DNA of 64,000 bases from NCBI GenBank assembly GCA_015063005.1, contig SUTF01000009.1, positions 17,206 to 81,205 on the forward strand. Direction: 5' to 3'. Shown here piece by piece: positions 27,699-37,418 of the stretch. The first letter of the stretch is position 1. Every line of letters begins with the position of its first letter. The notes under the pieces were generated by a model, which saw only the letters and a program-made list of their open reading frames with translations, was not told where the DNA came from and searched no databases. The position numbers and the translations under genes are program-made. The DNA comes from Methanobrevibacter millerae (lineage in GTDB: Archaea; Methanobacteriota; Methanobacteria; Methanobacteriales; Methanobacteriaceae).

Positions 27699-30600
27699 AT
27701 GAAAATTAGATATTTAATAAGCATTTGCTTAATAATGGTTTTTTTAATGTCAATGGCTGGTGTATCAGCTGCTGAAGATGTGAATAAAACAGATGATTTG
27801 GGATTATCTCTAGACAGTAATTTGGATGATAGTCCTGAAATTTTTAATGCAATTGATAATGGGATGAACTTAAAAGAAAATAGTAATTCAAATGAAAACT
27901 TGAAATCTGATTCTAATATTTTATCAGTGTCTAATGATGATGTACTGGCTGGAAATAATATTACTCCTGCTGATTTTACCTTTGCTTCTATTCAAACTGC
28001 AGTTGAAAGTGCAAGTGATGGAGACACTATTATTCTTAAAGCAGGCACCTACTTGAATAATGGAAGCGGTGAAATCACTATTAATAAGAAAATTTCTATT
28101 GTTGGTGTAAAAGATTCAACCATTTTGGATGCTCAAAAAAAATCAGGAATATTTAATATTGCAAAAAATGTTAATATAACCGGTATTGTTTTTATGAATG
28201 GTAGTGGTGAAAATGGTGCAATTTCCTTTGAAGGTAATGGTAATGTGATTAGTTGTACTTTCAAAGACAACTTTGGAAGTTCTAGAGGTGGTGCAATTTA
28301 CTTTAAGGGTGGTGGTGAGAATAGTGTAATTAATTGTGCTTTTACAAACAATAATGGAGATATGGGCGGTGCAATTTATTTTCTTGGGATTAGAGGTGAT
28401 GTGATAAATTGTACTTTCAAAGACAACTCTGCAAGATATGAGGGTGGTGCTGTTCATTGGCGTGATGGTTATTGTAATATGATGATTAATTGTACTTTCA
28501 TCAACAACACTGTAAGAGAGGAAGATGGTGGCGGTGCAGTTTACTTTGAGTATATTGATGATGATGCTAATGTGATTAATTGTACTTTTATTAACAACAC
28601 TGTAAAACAGGAAGGTGGTGGCGGTGCAATCTACTTAATTTATGGTAGTGTTACTGTGAATAATTGTGCTTTAGTTAATAATACTGCTCCTGGCAACTCT
28701 GAAATTTACATCGAAGATGGTGGCTTTGATTTAAATAATAATTGGTGGGGTTCAAACAATCCTGATTGGAATAAATTAATTGGAGGATATGTTCCAGAAG
28801 TTTATGCTGTTTTAAATTTAACTGCTAATCCTTGCGAAATTTCTTATGATGAAATGTCCAATATTACTACTAAATTTGTTTGGAATGGTACAAATACTGA
28901 TGCAACAAAATTATTGCCTAAAAGAAATGTTAAATTATCAAGTAACGGTAATTTAACAAAAACTGAAGTGGATGTTGGATTAACTTCAGAATTTTCTGCT
29001 TTTACTAAAGATATTTATTATGTAAATGCTACAGCAGATAATGAAATGCTTGAAGTTAATGTGAAAGTAAATAGCACCAAACCTATTACCACCAACATAA
29101 CTGTTAAGCATACTTCTTTAGATTTAACTGTTGGCGAAACCGGTTTTATTATTGCCGAATTAAATCCGCCGGAAGCAGGAAGTCTTAAATGCGATTATGA
29201 TGATAAAATAATTGATATTAAAACGAATCCTGATGGAAGTTTGACTGTTACTGCTTTGGCTGAAGGAAATGCTAACATAACTTTTTCATTTCCGGGTAAT
29301 AAGCATTACGCTCCTGCCGAAAATAAAACTGTTACTGTTACTGTTAGTTTAAATGATGCTAGTGTTAGTGGTGAGGATATGGCTTTGAATGTTGGTGAAA
29401 CTGGTGCTATTAAGTATACTACTGATCCTGAAGCTTTGAAGGTTTTATTTACAGAGGATAATTCTGGTATTGTATCCGTTGATGAACAAGGTATTGTCAC
29501 TGCTTTAAAACAAGGAAAAGCTAATATTACGATTACTGTTGGTGATAATAAGAAATATGCTTTAAATTCAACTACTATTACTGTTAGTGTCAGTTTAAAT
29601 GATGCTAGTGTTAATGGTAAGGATATGGCTTTGAATGTTGGCGAAACAGGTGCTATTAAATATTCCACTAATCCTAAAGGATTGAATGTTTCATTTGCAG
29701 AGGATAATTCCGGTATTGTATCCGTTGATGAACAAGGTATTGTCACTGCTTTAAAACAAGGTACTGCCAATATTACAATTACTGTTGGTGATAATAAGAA
29801 ATATGCTTTAAATTCAACTACTATTACTGTTAGTGTCAGTTTAAATGATGCTAGTGTTAATGGTAAGGATATGGCTTTGAATGTTGGCGAAACAGGTGCT
29901 ATTAAATATTCCACTAATCCTAAAGGATTGAATGTTTCATTTGCAGAGGATAATTCCGGTATTGTATCCGTTGATGAACAAGGTATTGTCACTGCTTTAA
30001 AACAAGGTACTGCCAATATTACAATTACTGTTGGTGATAATAAGAAATATGCTTTAAATTCAACTACTATTACTGTTAGTGTCAGTTTAAATGATGCTAG
30101 TGTTAATGGTAAGGATATGGCTTTGAATGTTGGCGAAACAGGTGCTATTAAATATTCCACTAATCCTAAAGGATTGAATGTTTCATTTGCAGAGGATAAT
30201 TCCGGTATTGTATCCGTTGATGAACAAGGTATTGTCACTGCTTTAAAACAAGGTACTGCCAATATTACAATTACTGTTGGTGATAATAAGAAATATGCTT
30301 TAAATTCAACTACTATTACTGTTAGTGTCAGTTTAAATGATGCTAGTGTTAATGGTAAGGATATGGCTTTGAATGTTGGCGAAACAGGTGCTATTAAATA
30401 TTCCACTAATCCTAAAGGATTGAATGTTTCATTTGCAGAGGATAATTCTGGTGTTGTCTCTGTTGACGAGCATGGTATTGTCACTGCTTTAAAACAGGGC
30501 AAAGCTAATATTACAATTACTGTTGGTGACAATAAGAAATATGCTTTAAATTCAACTACTATTACTGTTAGTGTCAGTTTAAATGATGCTAGTGTTAATG

Positions 30601-32597
30601 GTAAGGATATGGCTTTGAATGTTGGCGAAACAGGTGCTATTAAATATTCCACTAATCCTAAAGGATTGAATGTTTCATTTGCAGAGGATAATTCTGGTGT
30701 TGTCTCTGTTGACGAGCATGGTATTGTCACTGCTTTAAAACAGGGCAAAGCTAATATTACAATTACTGTTGGTGACAATAAGAAATATGCTTTAAATTCA
30801 ACTACTATTACTGTTAGTGTCAGTTTAAATGATGCTAGTGTTAATGGTAAGGATATGGCTTTGAATGTTGGCGAAACAGGTGCTATTAAATATTCCACTA
30901 ATCCTAAAGGATTGAATGTTTCATTTGCAGAGGATAATTCTGGTGTTGTCTCTGTTGACGAGCATGGTATTGTCACTGCTTTAAAACAGGGCAAAGCTAA
31001 TATTACAATTACTGTTGGTGACAATAAGAAATATGCTTTAAATTCAACTACTATTACTGTTAGTGTCAGTTTAAATGATGCTAGTGTTAATGGTAAGGAT
31101 ATGGCTTTGAATGTTGGCGAAACAGGTGCTATTAAATATTCCACTAATCCTAAAGGATTGAATGTTTCATTTGCAGAGGATAATTCTGGTGTTGTCTCTG
31201 TTGACGAGCATGGTATTGTCACTGCTTTAAAACAGGGCAAAGCTAATATTACAATTACTGTTGGTGACAATAAGAAATATGCTTTAAATTCAACCATTAT
31301 TTGTGTTAATGTGCACGGACTTCCTAGTAAAATTATTATTGAAAATGATACTTTGGATATGATAATTGGTGATGTAGTTGATCCGGGTGTCACTTTAATG
31401 CCTTCCGATGCAGGTAATTTGTCTTTCACTGTTAGTGATGAGAATATTGTTCTTGTAAATGGTTATGGTGTTGTTACTGCTGTTGGTGTAGGTAATGCCA
31501 CTATTTTTGTCAGATTCGATGGTAATGACAAATACCTGCCATCCAATGCCACTATTACTGTAAGTGTAAAAAATGCATTAATTATTAAGGCTCCTGATGT
31601 GGTCAAATATTATGGTGGTCCTGAAAGATTTGTTGTTAACGTAACTGATAGTAAAGGCACTCCATTGTCAAATAAATCCGTTACTATTGTCATTAATAAA
31701 GTTACATACAATAGAACTACTGATGAAAATGGTATTGCAAGTATGGCAATAGTATTGCCGAGTGGAACATTTAATGCAACAGTAACTGTTGATAATAATA
31801 CTGTTAACTCTGTTGTAAATGTTTTAACTACTGTTAACGGTACTGATGTTGTTAAAGTCTTTAGAAACGCAACTCAATACTATGCAACTTTCCGTGACAG
31901 TGAAGGTAATTACCTTAAGGATGGTACTGTTGTTAAATTTAATATCAATGGTGTGATGTATGAGCGTAAAATTTCTGGTAATGAAGGTTTGGCTAGATTG
32001 AACCTTAATTTGGAGCAAGGTCGTTATGTAATTACTGCAATGAATCCTGAAACGGGTGAAAATGCAGCAAATAATATTACTATTATATCTAGACTTATTG
32101 AAAATAGAGATATTACTAAATATTACAGAAATGAAACTCAATACACTGTTAAAATCATTGGTGATGAGGGTAATCCTGTTGGTGCTGGTGAGAGTGTGAC
32201 ATTTAACATCAATGGAGTATTCTACACTCGTCAAACCAACGAATCAGGTATTGCAAAACTCAACTTGAACTTGCAGCCTGGAGACTACATCATCACTGGA
32301 GAATACAAAAACTGTAAAGTTTCAAACAACATAAAAATCTTGCCAGTTCTTTTCGCTGAAGACATTACAATGAAATACCGTGACGGAACAAAATTCGTTG
32401 CAAAACTCGTTGACGGTCAAGGAAATCCATTAGCTGGTGAAACTATTCAGTTTAACATCAATGGTGTTTTCTACAATAGAGTAACTGATTCTTCAGGTCA
32501 GGCAAAACTAAACATCAACTTAATGGCCGGAGAATATATAATAACATCATCTTATAATGGTGCAAACATTGCAAACACTGTAACAATATCTGCCTAA
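27699..32597 (+). CDS. Adhesin-like protein 2 (beta-helix, Big-type tandem repeats, Ig-like modules)
   Basis: Secreted surface protein of 1632 residues. ATG 27699 is chosen because GGGGGAAAA precedes it and a proper signal peptide follows (MKIRYLISICLIMVFLMSMAGVSA); an upstream in-frame ATG at 27630 would spoil it. Residues 75-340: beta-helix with repeated GGAIYF and NCTFxNN units. Residues 550-1205: eight Big/BID-like bacterial Ig repeats of 82 residues, each with ALNVGETG and VSVDEQGIVTALKQG. Residues 1290-1632: four C-terminal modules with KYYGGPERF or KYYRNETQY and FNINGVFYxR...LNINLxxGxYIIT. It is the first gene after the group II intron. Confidence 0.9.
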   Translation: MKIRYLISICLIMVFLMSMAGVSAAEDVNKTDDLGLSLDSNLDDSPEIFNAIDNGMNLKENSNSNENLKSDSNILSVSNDDVLAGNNITPADFTFASIQTAVESASDGDTIILKAGTYLNNGSGEITINKKISIVGVKDSTILDAQKKSGIFNIAKNVNITGIVFMNGSGENGAISFEGNGNVISCTFKDNFGSSRGGAIYFKGGGENSVINCAFTNNNGDMGGAIYFLGIRGDVINCTFKDNSARYEGGAVHWRDGYCNMMINCTFINNTVREEDGGGAVYFEYIDDDANVINCTFINNTVKQEGGGGAIYLIYGSVTVNNCALVNNTAPGNSEIYIEDGGFDLNNNWWGSNNPDWNKLIGGYVPEVYAVLNLTANPCEISYDEMSNITTKFVWNGTNTDATKLLPKRNVKLSSNGNLTKTEVDVGLTSEFSAFTKDIYYVNATADNEMLEVNVKVNSTKPITTNITVKHTSLDLTVGETGFIIAELNPPEAGSLKCDYDDKIIDIKTNPDGSLTVTALAEGNANITFSFPGNKHYAPAENKTVTVTVSLNDASVSGEDMALNVGETGAIKYTTDPEALKVLFTEDNSGIVSVDEQGIVTALKQGKANITITVGDNKKYALNSTTITVSVSLNDASVNGKDMALNVGETGAIKYSTNPKGLNVSFAEDNSGIVSVDEQGIVTALKQGTANITITVGDNKKYALNSTTITVSVSLNDASVNGKDMALNVGETGAIKYSTNPKGLNVSFAEDNSGIVSVDEQGIVTALKQGTANITITVGDNKKYALNSTTITVSVSLNDASVNGKDMALNVGETGAIKYSTNPKGLNVSFAEDNSGIVSVDEQGIVTALKQGTANITITVGDNKKYALNSTTITVSVSLNDASVNGKDMALNVGETGAIKYSTNPKGLNVSFAEDNSGVVSVDEHGIVTALKQGKANITITVGDNKKYALNSTTITVSVSLNDASVNGKDMALNVGETGAIKYSTNPKGLNVSFAEDNSGVVSVDEHGIVTALKQGKANITITVGDNKKYALNSTTITVSVSLNDASVNGKDMALNVGETGAIKYSTNPKGLNVSFAEDNSGVVSVDEHGIVTALKQGKANITITVGDNKKYALNSTTITVSVSLNDASVNGKDMALNVGETGAIKYSTNPKGLNVSFAEDNSGVVSVDEHGIVTALKQGKANITITVGDNKKYALNSTIICVNVHGLPSKIIIENDTLDMIIGDVVDPGVTLMPSDAGNLSFTVSDENIVLVNGYGVVTAVGVGNATIFVRFDGNDKYLPSNATITVSVKNALIIKAPDVVKYYGGPERFVVNVTDSKGTPLSNKSVTIVINKVTYNRTTDENGIASMAIVLPSGTFNATVTVDNNTVNSVVNVLTTVNGTDVVKVFRNATQYYATFRDSEGNYLKDGTVVKFNINGVMYERKISGNEGLARLNLNLEQGRYVITAMNPETGENAANNITIISRLIENRDITKYYRNETQYTVKIIGDEGNPVGAGESVTFNINGVFYTRQTNESGIAKLNLNLQPGDYIITGEYKNCKVSNNIKILPVLFAEDITMKYRDGTKFVAKLVDGQGNPLAGETIQFNINGVFYNRVTDSSGQAKLNINLMAGEYIITSSYNGANIANTVTISA
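29346..31313 (+). repeat. Eight tandem 246-bp repeats within adhesin 2
   Basis: Units start at 29346, 29592, 29838, 30084, 30330, 30576, 30822 and 31068. Unit 1 is diverged. Units 2-4 are almost identical (GIVSVDEQ, KQGTAN) and units 5-8 form a second near-identical set (GVVSVDEH, KQGKAN). The high DNA-level identity points to recent expansion or gene conversion. Confidence 0.95.
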
Positions 32598-32598
32598 T

Positions 32599-32633
32599 GT
32601 GGATGATTAACTTCATTCACTTTCTATTTTTTT
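32599..32633 (+). terminator. Terminator of adhesin gene 2
   Basis: GTGGATGA and TCATTCAC pair around TTAACT with one mismatch, then TTTCTATTTTTTT. The GATGA/TCAT(C) stem recurs behind adhesin 3 and the adhesin pseudogene. Confidence 0.6.
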
Positions 32634-32718
32634 AATTGCAATAATACATAAATAAATCAATACTTAATTTGTTAAATGCATATTTTATTAGTCTGATTTT
32701 TAAATATATCCTACTTCA

Positions 32719-33359
32719 TTATTCATTAAAACAAAAAGTTATCTTGGATCTATCTACAAATATTGATTTTTCTGTCATTAGTTTCACTACATCTCTTGGT
32801 GTGAAGTGCTCTCCTGCTTCTTCGTTTGATGTTTCGGAGAATTTTCTAATTAATTCTTCAAATATTGTTCCCATATCATGATTGGATATGTTTTTAGGTG
32901 ATAAATCAATGCTTGTTTCATTGAATTTTTTTATTAGTAAATATAATAGGTTGGCTTTGGATAATTTGACTATTTGTTTTTCTATATCAAAGTTTTCAAG
33001 GATATCTTTTACATTGTCGCTGAAACTGTTGATGTAGTATTTGATATTTTCTTCTATGTTGTCTGGGTCTTTTAGTAGTGTTTGGAAGTCGAATTTTGAG
33101 TAATTGTAGAATCCGAGTTCTCTTCCATCTTCATCTACTGCTTGTGCATTTAGTATGGGTGTATGTATTCAATTTTATTTTTATTGTTTTCAAATGTGTC
33201 TACTACATTTTGTTTAGAGTATTCTAAAACACTGTCAAATCTTTTAAGTACTGTGAATGGTAGGATTACTTTTTGGTATTCGTTTCTTTTGTATGCTCCT
33301 CTTAGTACAGAGTCTGCTATTCCCCATATAAAGCCAGATATTTCACTAATATTTGTCAT
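32719..33359 (-). pseudogene. hsdM: Remnant of a type I restriction-modification methyltransferase subunit
   Basis: The 5' part of hsdM only. From ATG 33359 (GGTGATG upstream) the frame reads NISEISGFIWGIADSVLRG...YQKVILPFTVLKRFD, typical of the HsdM N-terminus. It stops near 33150 after IEYIHPY. One missing C in a C-run there would join it to the next frame, ILNAQAVDEDGRELGFYNYS, which continues to GTIFEELIRKFSE...EEAGEHFTPRDVVKLM. It ends about 20 residues further at 32719, next to the adhesin 2 terminator. The AdoMet and NPPF motifs, hsdS and hsdR are absent, so this is a dead fragment. Confidence 0.85.
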
Positions 33360-33512
33360 GTTTTTCATCACCTATATTATTGTATATTATTTATTTTTGT
33401 GTTCAACTGGTTATAATTTTTATTATGTAATTTTTACCTCTGCAAATAAATATTGTTCTCAGAAGGTTATTTTTAAAAACTCGGTTATATTGTAGCAATT
33501 TATAAATAAAAA

Positions 33513-33521
33513 CTTATATAC
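33513..33521 (+). promoter_or_regulatory. TATA box of the small-ORF pair
   Basis: CTTATATAC lies about 35 bases before ATG 33554 and directly before the palindrome at 33525. Confidence 0.45.
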
Positions 33522-33524
33522 TTG

Positions 33525-33542
33525 CTTAATTAAATAATTAAG
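33525..33542. promoter_or_regulatory. Perfect 18-bp palindrome, candidate operator
   Basis: CTTAATTA-AA-TAATTAAG sits between the TATA box and the GGTGAT ribosome binding site of the small ORF at 33554, at or just after the expected transcription start. The position suits an autorepressor site. It is AT-only in its centre, so chance is not excluded. Confidence 0.4.
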
Positions 33543-33553
33543 TAGGTGATTAT

Positions 33554-33799
33554 ATGAATAATGATGAAATTAAAAGATATGATGAGCTTAATGTTGATGA
33601 AAAAGATGTGATTGATTGTTTCCGCCAAATGAAATTATTAAGCGATCAGGCACGCTTTGAACTATTCAGCTACAAACTAACAGACCTACTGAATAAATAT
33701 GAAGACCTACTTGAATTACGTAAGGAAACACAGGCTTTACTATTAGATGTCCTTGAAGAGATTGATAAAAATGAATTATCCAGTACATATAGATTATGA
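33554..33799 (+). CDS. Hypothetical small protein A of a two-gene unit
   Basis: 81 residues, ATG preceded by AGGTGAT. Highly charged and probably all alpha-helical (KRYDELNVDEKDVIDCFRQM...LLELRKETQALLLDVLEEID), coiled-coil-like in its second half. I do not recognise the family. Its 3' end overlaps the start of the next small ORF by 29 bases. The size, overlap and upstream palindrome resemble antitoxin-first modules, but that is only context. Confidence 0.6.
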   Translation: MNNDEIKRYDELNVDEKDVIDCFRQMKLLSDQARFELFSYKLTDLLNKYEDLLELRKETQALLLDVLEEIDKNELSSTYRL

Positions 33800-33950
33800 A
33801 AAATTAGGTATGAATAGGCAAGTGGAATTAAATAACATATCTGAGGAAGTAAATATAGTGCAAGAATATAAAGTTGGATTTGATGAGGCCTTGCAACTAA
33901 TATGTGATGGTACAGCAGAAAGATTATTGGTTGATGAAGAAAATTGGTAA
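33771..33950 (+). CDS. Hypothetical small protein B of a two-gene unit
   Basis: 59 residues from ATG 33771 (MNYPVHIDYEKLGM...), overlapping the end of protein A in another frame. An in-frame ATG eight codons earlier (33747) is possible. Acidic, ends in ERLLVDEENW. Family unknown. The overlap suggests translational coupling and joint function with protein A. Confidence 0.5.
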   Translation: MNYPVHIDYEKLGMNRQVELNNISEEVNIVQEYKVGFDEALQLICDGTAERLLVDEENW

Positions 33951-33977
33951 TATATTAAAAACTAAAAAAATAATGCC

Positions 33978-34008
33978 ATATGAGTTATTTATAAGAATAA
34001 ACTCATAT
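33978..34008. terminator. Hairpin between convergent genes
   Basis: ATATGAGTT pairs with AACTCATAT across a 13-base loop, in the 160-base gap between the small-ORF pair and the FKBP gene. It may serve both directions. Confidence 0.35.
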
Positions 34009-34114
34009 TTCATAATTATTATAACAACAACTTAATATAATTATTATGTTGCTATTAACATCAATTTAGAGAAAATATTAAAATTTTAGATACTTCCTAT
34101 TAGGCAAGTAAAAT

Positions 34115-34849
34115 TTATTCTTCATCTTCTTCATCATCAGATTCTTCTCTTTTTTCGAAAGCATCTACGAAGTTGACTTTTGTAACTTCATCAATATTTT
34201 CCCAGATGTCTTTAGCTATTCTGAATCTTGCAAAGGTAATGTCCATGTATGATTGTTGATCGAATTTAGCCATTTCATCTAATTGGATACTTACAACACC
34301 ATCTTCAATGGAGATTTCAGTTTTATCTAAATCCACATTAGGATTGGAGTAATGTAACTCAATCATACTTTTGATTTTTTCTTCGTTGTCTTCGATGATT
34401 TCAGTTACTTCAACATCATAGATTAAGTCTTTTCCTGCTAATGGATGGTTAAAATCTACTTTTACTCTTCCACCGTTAACGGTTAAGATTCTACCTTCTC
34501 CACCTTCAGCTTGAATTCTCATACCAGGATATGGAGTCATACCTTGTTTTTTGAATTCTTTCATAGGAATTAATTGTATTGCTTTAGGGTCACGTGGACC
34601 GAATCCATTGTCACTGTCTACTTCAACAGTTTTGCGATCCCCTGCTTCAAGACCAACAATTTCTTCTTCAATAGCAGGCAATAAGTGATTTCCTCCAACT
34701 ACGATTGGAATTGGTTTGTAAGTTTTGTTTTCATCAAAAATTTCAGCTTCTTGAGCTATTTCATCATAAGTAGTATCAAATACTTCATCATTTTCTTTTA
34801 TTTTACCAGTAAAATTTACACGAACAAAGTCGCCATCTTTAATTGCCAT
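34115..34849 (-). CDS. FKBP-type peptidyl-prolyl cis-trans isomerase (SlyD-like)
   Basis: Cytoplasmic proline isomerase/chaperone, 244 residues from ATG 34849. The in-frame GTG at 34861 lies inside the GGAGTG binding site. FKBP domain with the insert-in-flap arrangement: [69 protein letters not shown]. The C-terminal 90 residues are an archaeal extension ending in an acidic tail ([10 protein letters not shown]). A single-gene unit. Confidence 0.93.
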   Translation of the reverse strand: MAIKDGDFVRVNFTGKIKENDEVFDTTYDEIAQEAEIFDENKTYKPIPIVVGGNHLLPAIEEEIVGLEAGDRKTVEVDSDNGFGPRDPKAIQLIPMKEFKKQGMTPYPGMRIQAEGGEGRILTVNGGRVKVDFNHPLAGKDLIYDVEVTEIIEDNEEKIKSMIELHYSNPNVDLDKTEISIEDGVVSIQLDEMAKFDQQSYMDITFARFRIAKDIWENIDEVTKVNFVDAFEKREESDDEEDEE

Positions 34850-34992
34850 AAATAATAACACTCCTATAAATAATTAATAAACATTATAACATTAATAACT
34901 ATATATTATACTACTTATTAAAGTTTTGTTTTGTAATACTTTTCAAATGCTCTCACCTAAATTTTTTAAATAACGAAAAATAAAATATTATC

Positions 34993-36087
34993 ATGCAAAG
35001 ACGAGGAGCAGTCAATTTACCCTTGCATGGAGGGCACCCGCCAAGATGGTTATTTACAAGAATGGTTGAGCTATCAGGAGCATTGACTTCAGTCATAATT
35101 GAAGAGTATAGCTTAAACGAATTCATCAGAAGAATATCAAATCCATATTGGTTTCAGGCATTTTCCTGCGTTTTAGGTTTTGACTGGCATTCCTCAGGAA
35201 CAACAACCACCACCATGGGAGCCCTAAAGGAATCATTATCCCCCGAAGAGCATGGAATATATCTTAGTGGAGGAAAAGGTGCGAAATCTAGAAAAACCCC
35301 TGATGGAATTGCACATGCGGGAGAAATATTCAACTTGAAAACAAAAACAACTGAAAAGTTAATTGAAACAAGCAAATTATCAGCGAAAATAGATAATTCA
35401 TGCATTCAGGACGGATATACATTATACCAACATAACTTTTTTATCACAGAAAAAGGGGATTGGGCAGTAATACAGCAAGGAATGAATACTGACAATAAAT
35501 ACGCTCGCAGATATCATTGGATGGGTGAAGAGGTTGATGATTTGCTTTTAGACCCACACAGCGGAATATCCTGCGATATGAAAACTCCAGAAACACTTAA
35601 CATGACTGACAAGCAAAGCAAATCTGCCCAAAAAATCAGCGTTGATTTGATAAATGACAATCCTGACCATTTGAGAAGATACTTTAAAAGAAAAGACAAT
35701 CAAATGCTTTTGGAAGATTTTACAATGCCTGCACACCACCCGGTTCTTGACATGGACATATCCGATAAGGAATTTGAAGTTTTAAAGAATGCTTGGGAAA
35801 TACAACCTGAAAATTATGAAGAATTAATTTTACTTCGAGGAATTGGTCCTAAAAAGATAAGGGCTCTTGCATTAATATCTGATTTGGTTTATGGTGAGCC
35901 TGCAAGCTGGAAAGATCCTGTAAAATATAGCTTTACACACGGAGGAAAAGACGGTTTTCCTTATCCGGTAGACAAGGAAGTTTACGATAATTCAATTCAA
36001 ACAATAAAAGATGCTCTTGACCAAGCAAGAATAAAAAAAGATGAAAAATTGAAAGCCATTAAAAGATTGGATGATTTTATCTCCTAA
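34993..36087 (+). CDS. DUF763 family protein
   Basis: 364 residues. RRGAVNLPLHGGHPPRWLF at the N-terminus, GTTTTTMGALKE and GTPDGIAHAG-like segments are hallmarks of DUF763, found in archaea and some thermophiles. A helix-hairpin-helix element (ELILLRGIGPKKIRALAL, about residue 275) suggests DNA or nucleic acid contact. The function is unknown. No ribosome binding site is visible and a TTTAAATA box lies about 20-25 bases before the ATG, so the mRNA may be leaderless. Its end overlaps the trm56 stop by 4 bases. Confidence 0.88.
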   Translation: MQRRGAVNLPLHGGHPPRWLFTRMVELSGALTSVIIEEYSLNEFIRRISNPYWFQAFSCVLGFDWHSSGTTTTTMGALKESLSPEEHGIYLSGGKGAKSRKTPDGIAHAGEIFNLKTKTTEKLIETSKLSAKIDNSCIQDGYTLYQHNFFITEKGDWAVIQQGMNTDNKYARRYHWMGEEVDDLLLDPHSGISCDMKTPETLNMTDKQSKSAQKISVDLINDNPDHLRRYFKRKDNQMLLEDFTMPAHHPVLDMDISDKEFEVLKNAWEIQPENYEELILLRGIGPKKIRALALISDLVYGEPASWKDPVKYSFTHGGKDGFPYPVDKEVYDNSIQTIKDALDQARIKKDEKLKAIKRLDDFIS

Positions 36088-36623
36088 CGGTTTTCATCAT
36101 GTATGTTTACATTTTTACCGTGAGCCGTTGGAATTACTTCCAATACTGGATTTTCAAATTCCAAATCAAACTCCTTACCATCCATTAATAGATGTTGAAA
36201 AACGGCTAATGAAGAGACTTCAGAATGAGGCTGTGTTGTAACAGATACATTCCAGTCTGCAGCCTTATAAACTTTTCCTGGAACCTTAGAACCGCCAACA
36301 ATAATTAAGATATCACTGCCATCTTCCCTGATTTCAGGTGCCACTTCATGAGCCTGTGAACCATACATTGTCAGATGAACCACTTTTCCACCTTCCTTTT
36401 TCCAGTTGTTGATTACACCCATATAAGAATCAGTGTGCTCAATTTCAAAGCTGCCTCCAAATCTTTTGGCAGTATCCCTTACATTATCCATTAATCTGTT
36501 GTCCTCCTCCCCAGCAAGATAGACTTTGCTTGCACCAAATGCACGGGCAGTCAGACAGACATGAGTTGTAATACGAGTATCCCTTTTTAACCTATGATCC
36601 AATCTTAAAACATTAACATTCAT
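36084..36623 (-). CDS. trm56: tRNA (cytidine(56)-2'-O)-methyltransferase
   Basis: Archaeal SPOUT methyltransferase that methylates the ribose of C56 in the tRNA T-loop. 179 residues: LRLDHRLKRDTRITTHVCLTARAFGA at the N-terminus, LTMYGSQAHEV, and the knot region ILIIVGGSKVPGKVY with VTTQPHSEVSSLAVFQHL. GGTGATAG precedes the ATG. Thirteen bases upstream of it ends cobS on the same strand. Confidence 0.93.
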   Translation of the reverse strand: MNVNVLRLDHRLKRDTRITTHVCLTARAFGASKVYLAGEEDNRLMDNVRDTAKRFGGSFEIEHTDSYMGVINNWKKEGGKVVHLTMYGSQAHEVAPEIREDGSDILIIVGGSKVPGKVYKAADWNVSVTTQPHSEVSSLAVFQHLLMDGKEFDLEFENPVLEVIPTAHGKNVNIHDENR

Positions 36624-36635
36624 TCTATCACCAAA

Positions 36636-37418
36636 TTATAAAAAATACAAAGCTATTGACATGAAAATTAAAGCCATTAATCTTCCAACTTCATTGCTCA
36701 TGCCCAATACATCACCATTTGCTACACCAAAGTTTCTTTTTGCAATGATGGATATTAAAAAGCCGGCGACGATAGCTCCCAAAAGTCCAATTAAACCAAC
36801 AATTCCACCGAGCAAGAATGCAATAACAGCAACAACGACTGTTGACAATGCATAATTAAGAGAATTTGTTGAAAATATGAAATAACTCCCAATTCCTGGA
36901 GTTAAAGGTTTTGACATTAATGCAGTTGTTAAAAGAGAGCTTTTAGCCACCATTTCACAAATGACAATACCCATCAAGAAATTATAATCTAAAACATTAT
37001 GGATTCCGGCAATTGTGAGTGAAGCAACCAGAAACAAAGTCGCTATTCCCCCAGCACCAACAGATGAGTCCTTAACAACGCTTATTTTCTTTTCAGGAGT
37101 TCCGTGAACCATGACCCCATCAGCCATGTCCATTACCCCATCAAGATGGTTATAGCCAGTTATCAACATTAGAAATGCATAGATTAATGCAGAGGTCAAA
37201 AATGTATTTAAATGCAGAAATCCACCACAAATCAACCCACAAACAGCTGCCAAAACACCAATAATTAAATGTAAGAATGGCCAGCACCAAGTCAAGCGTG
37301 TCATGTATTCAATTGATGTAAATACATTAATTGGAAGTATTGTTGAAAAGGTCAATAACCCCAAAAGGGATTTAATTGGCGAAAATCCTTCTTCTGCAAA
37401 ATAATCATCATTTTCCAT
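36636..37418 (-). CDS. cobS: Adenosylcobinamide-GDP ribazoletransferase (cobalamin synthase)
   Basis: Integral membrane enzyme joining adenosylcobinamide-GDP with alpha-ribazole (phosphate) in the last steps of corrinoid synthesis, needed for methyltransferases of methanogenesis. 260 residues with about six transmembrane segments. The Mg/substrate motif GYNHLDGVMDMADGVM is near residue 90, followed by GTPEKKISVVKDSSVGAGG. AGGGGAATA precedes the ATG. Same strand as trm56, 12 bases upstream of it. Confidence 0.93.
   Translation of the reverse strand: MENDDYFAEEGFSPIKSLLGLLTFSTILPINVFTSIEYMTRLTWCWPFLHLIIGVLAAVCGLICGGFLHLNTFLTSALIYAFLMLITGYNHLDGVMDMADGVMVHGTPEKKISVVKDSSVGAGGIATLFLVASLTIAGIHNVLDYNFLMGIVICEMVAKSSLLTTALMSKPLTPGIGSYFIFSTNSLNYALSTVVVAVIAFLLGGIVGLIGLLGAIVAGFLISIIAKRNFGVANGDVLGMSNEVGRLMALIFMSIALYFL

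Noticed and set aside
29346..31313. CRISPR array
   Set aside because: The repeats are 246 bp, contiguous, without spacers, and encode a protein domain.
29306..31429. 707-codon open frame on the minus strand through the adhesin 2 repeats
   Set aside because: It exists only because the 246-bp repeat copies an accidental stop-free antisense frame. It has no ribosome binding site or recognisable product, and the plus-strand repeat is clearly coding.
32669..33495. Small plus-strand open frames opposite the hsdM remnant
   Set aside because: The minus strand has clear HsdM similarity in both frames; the plus-strand products have none.
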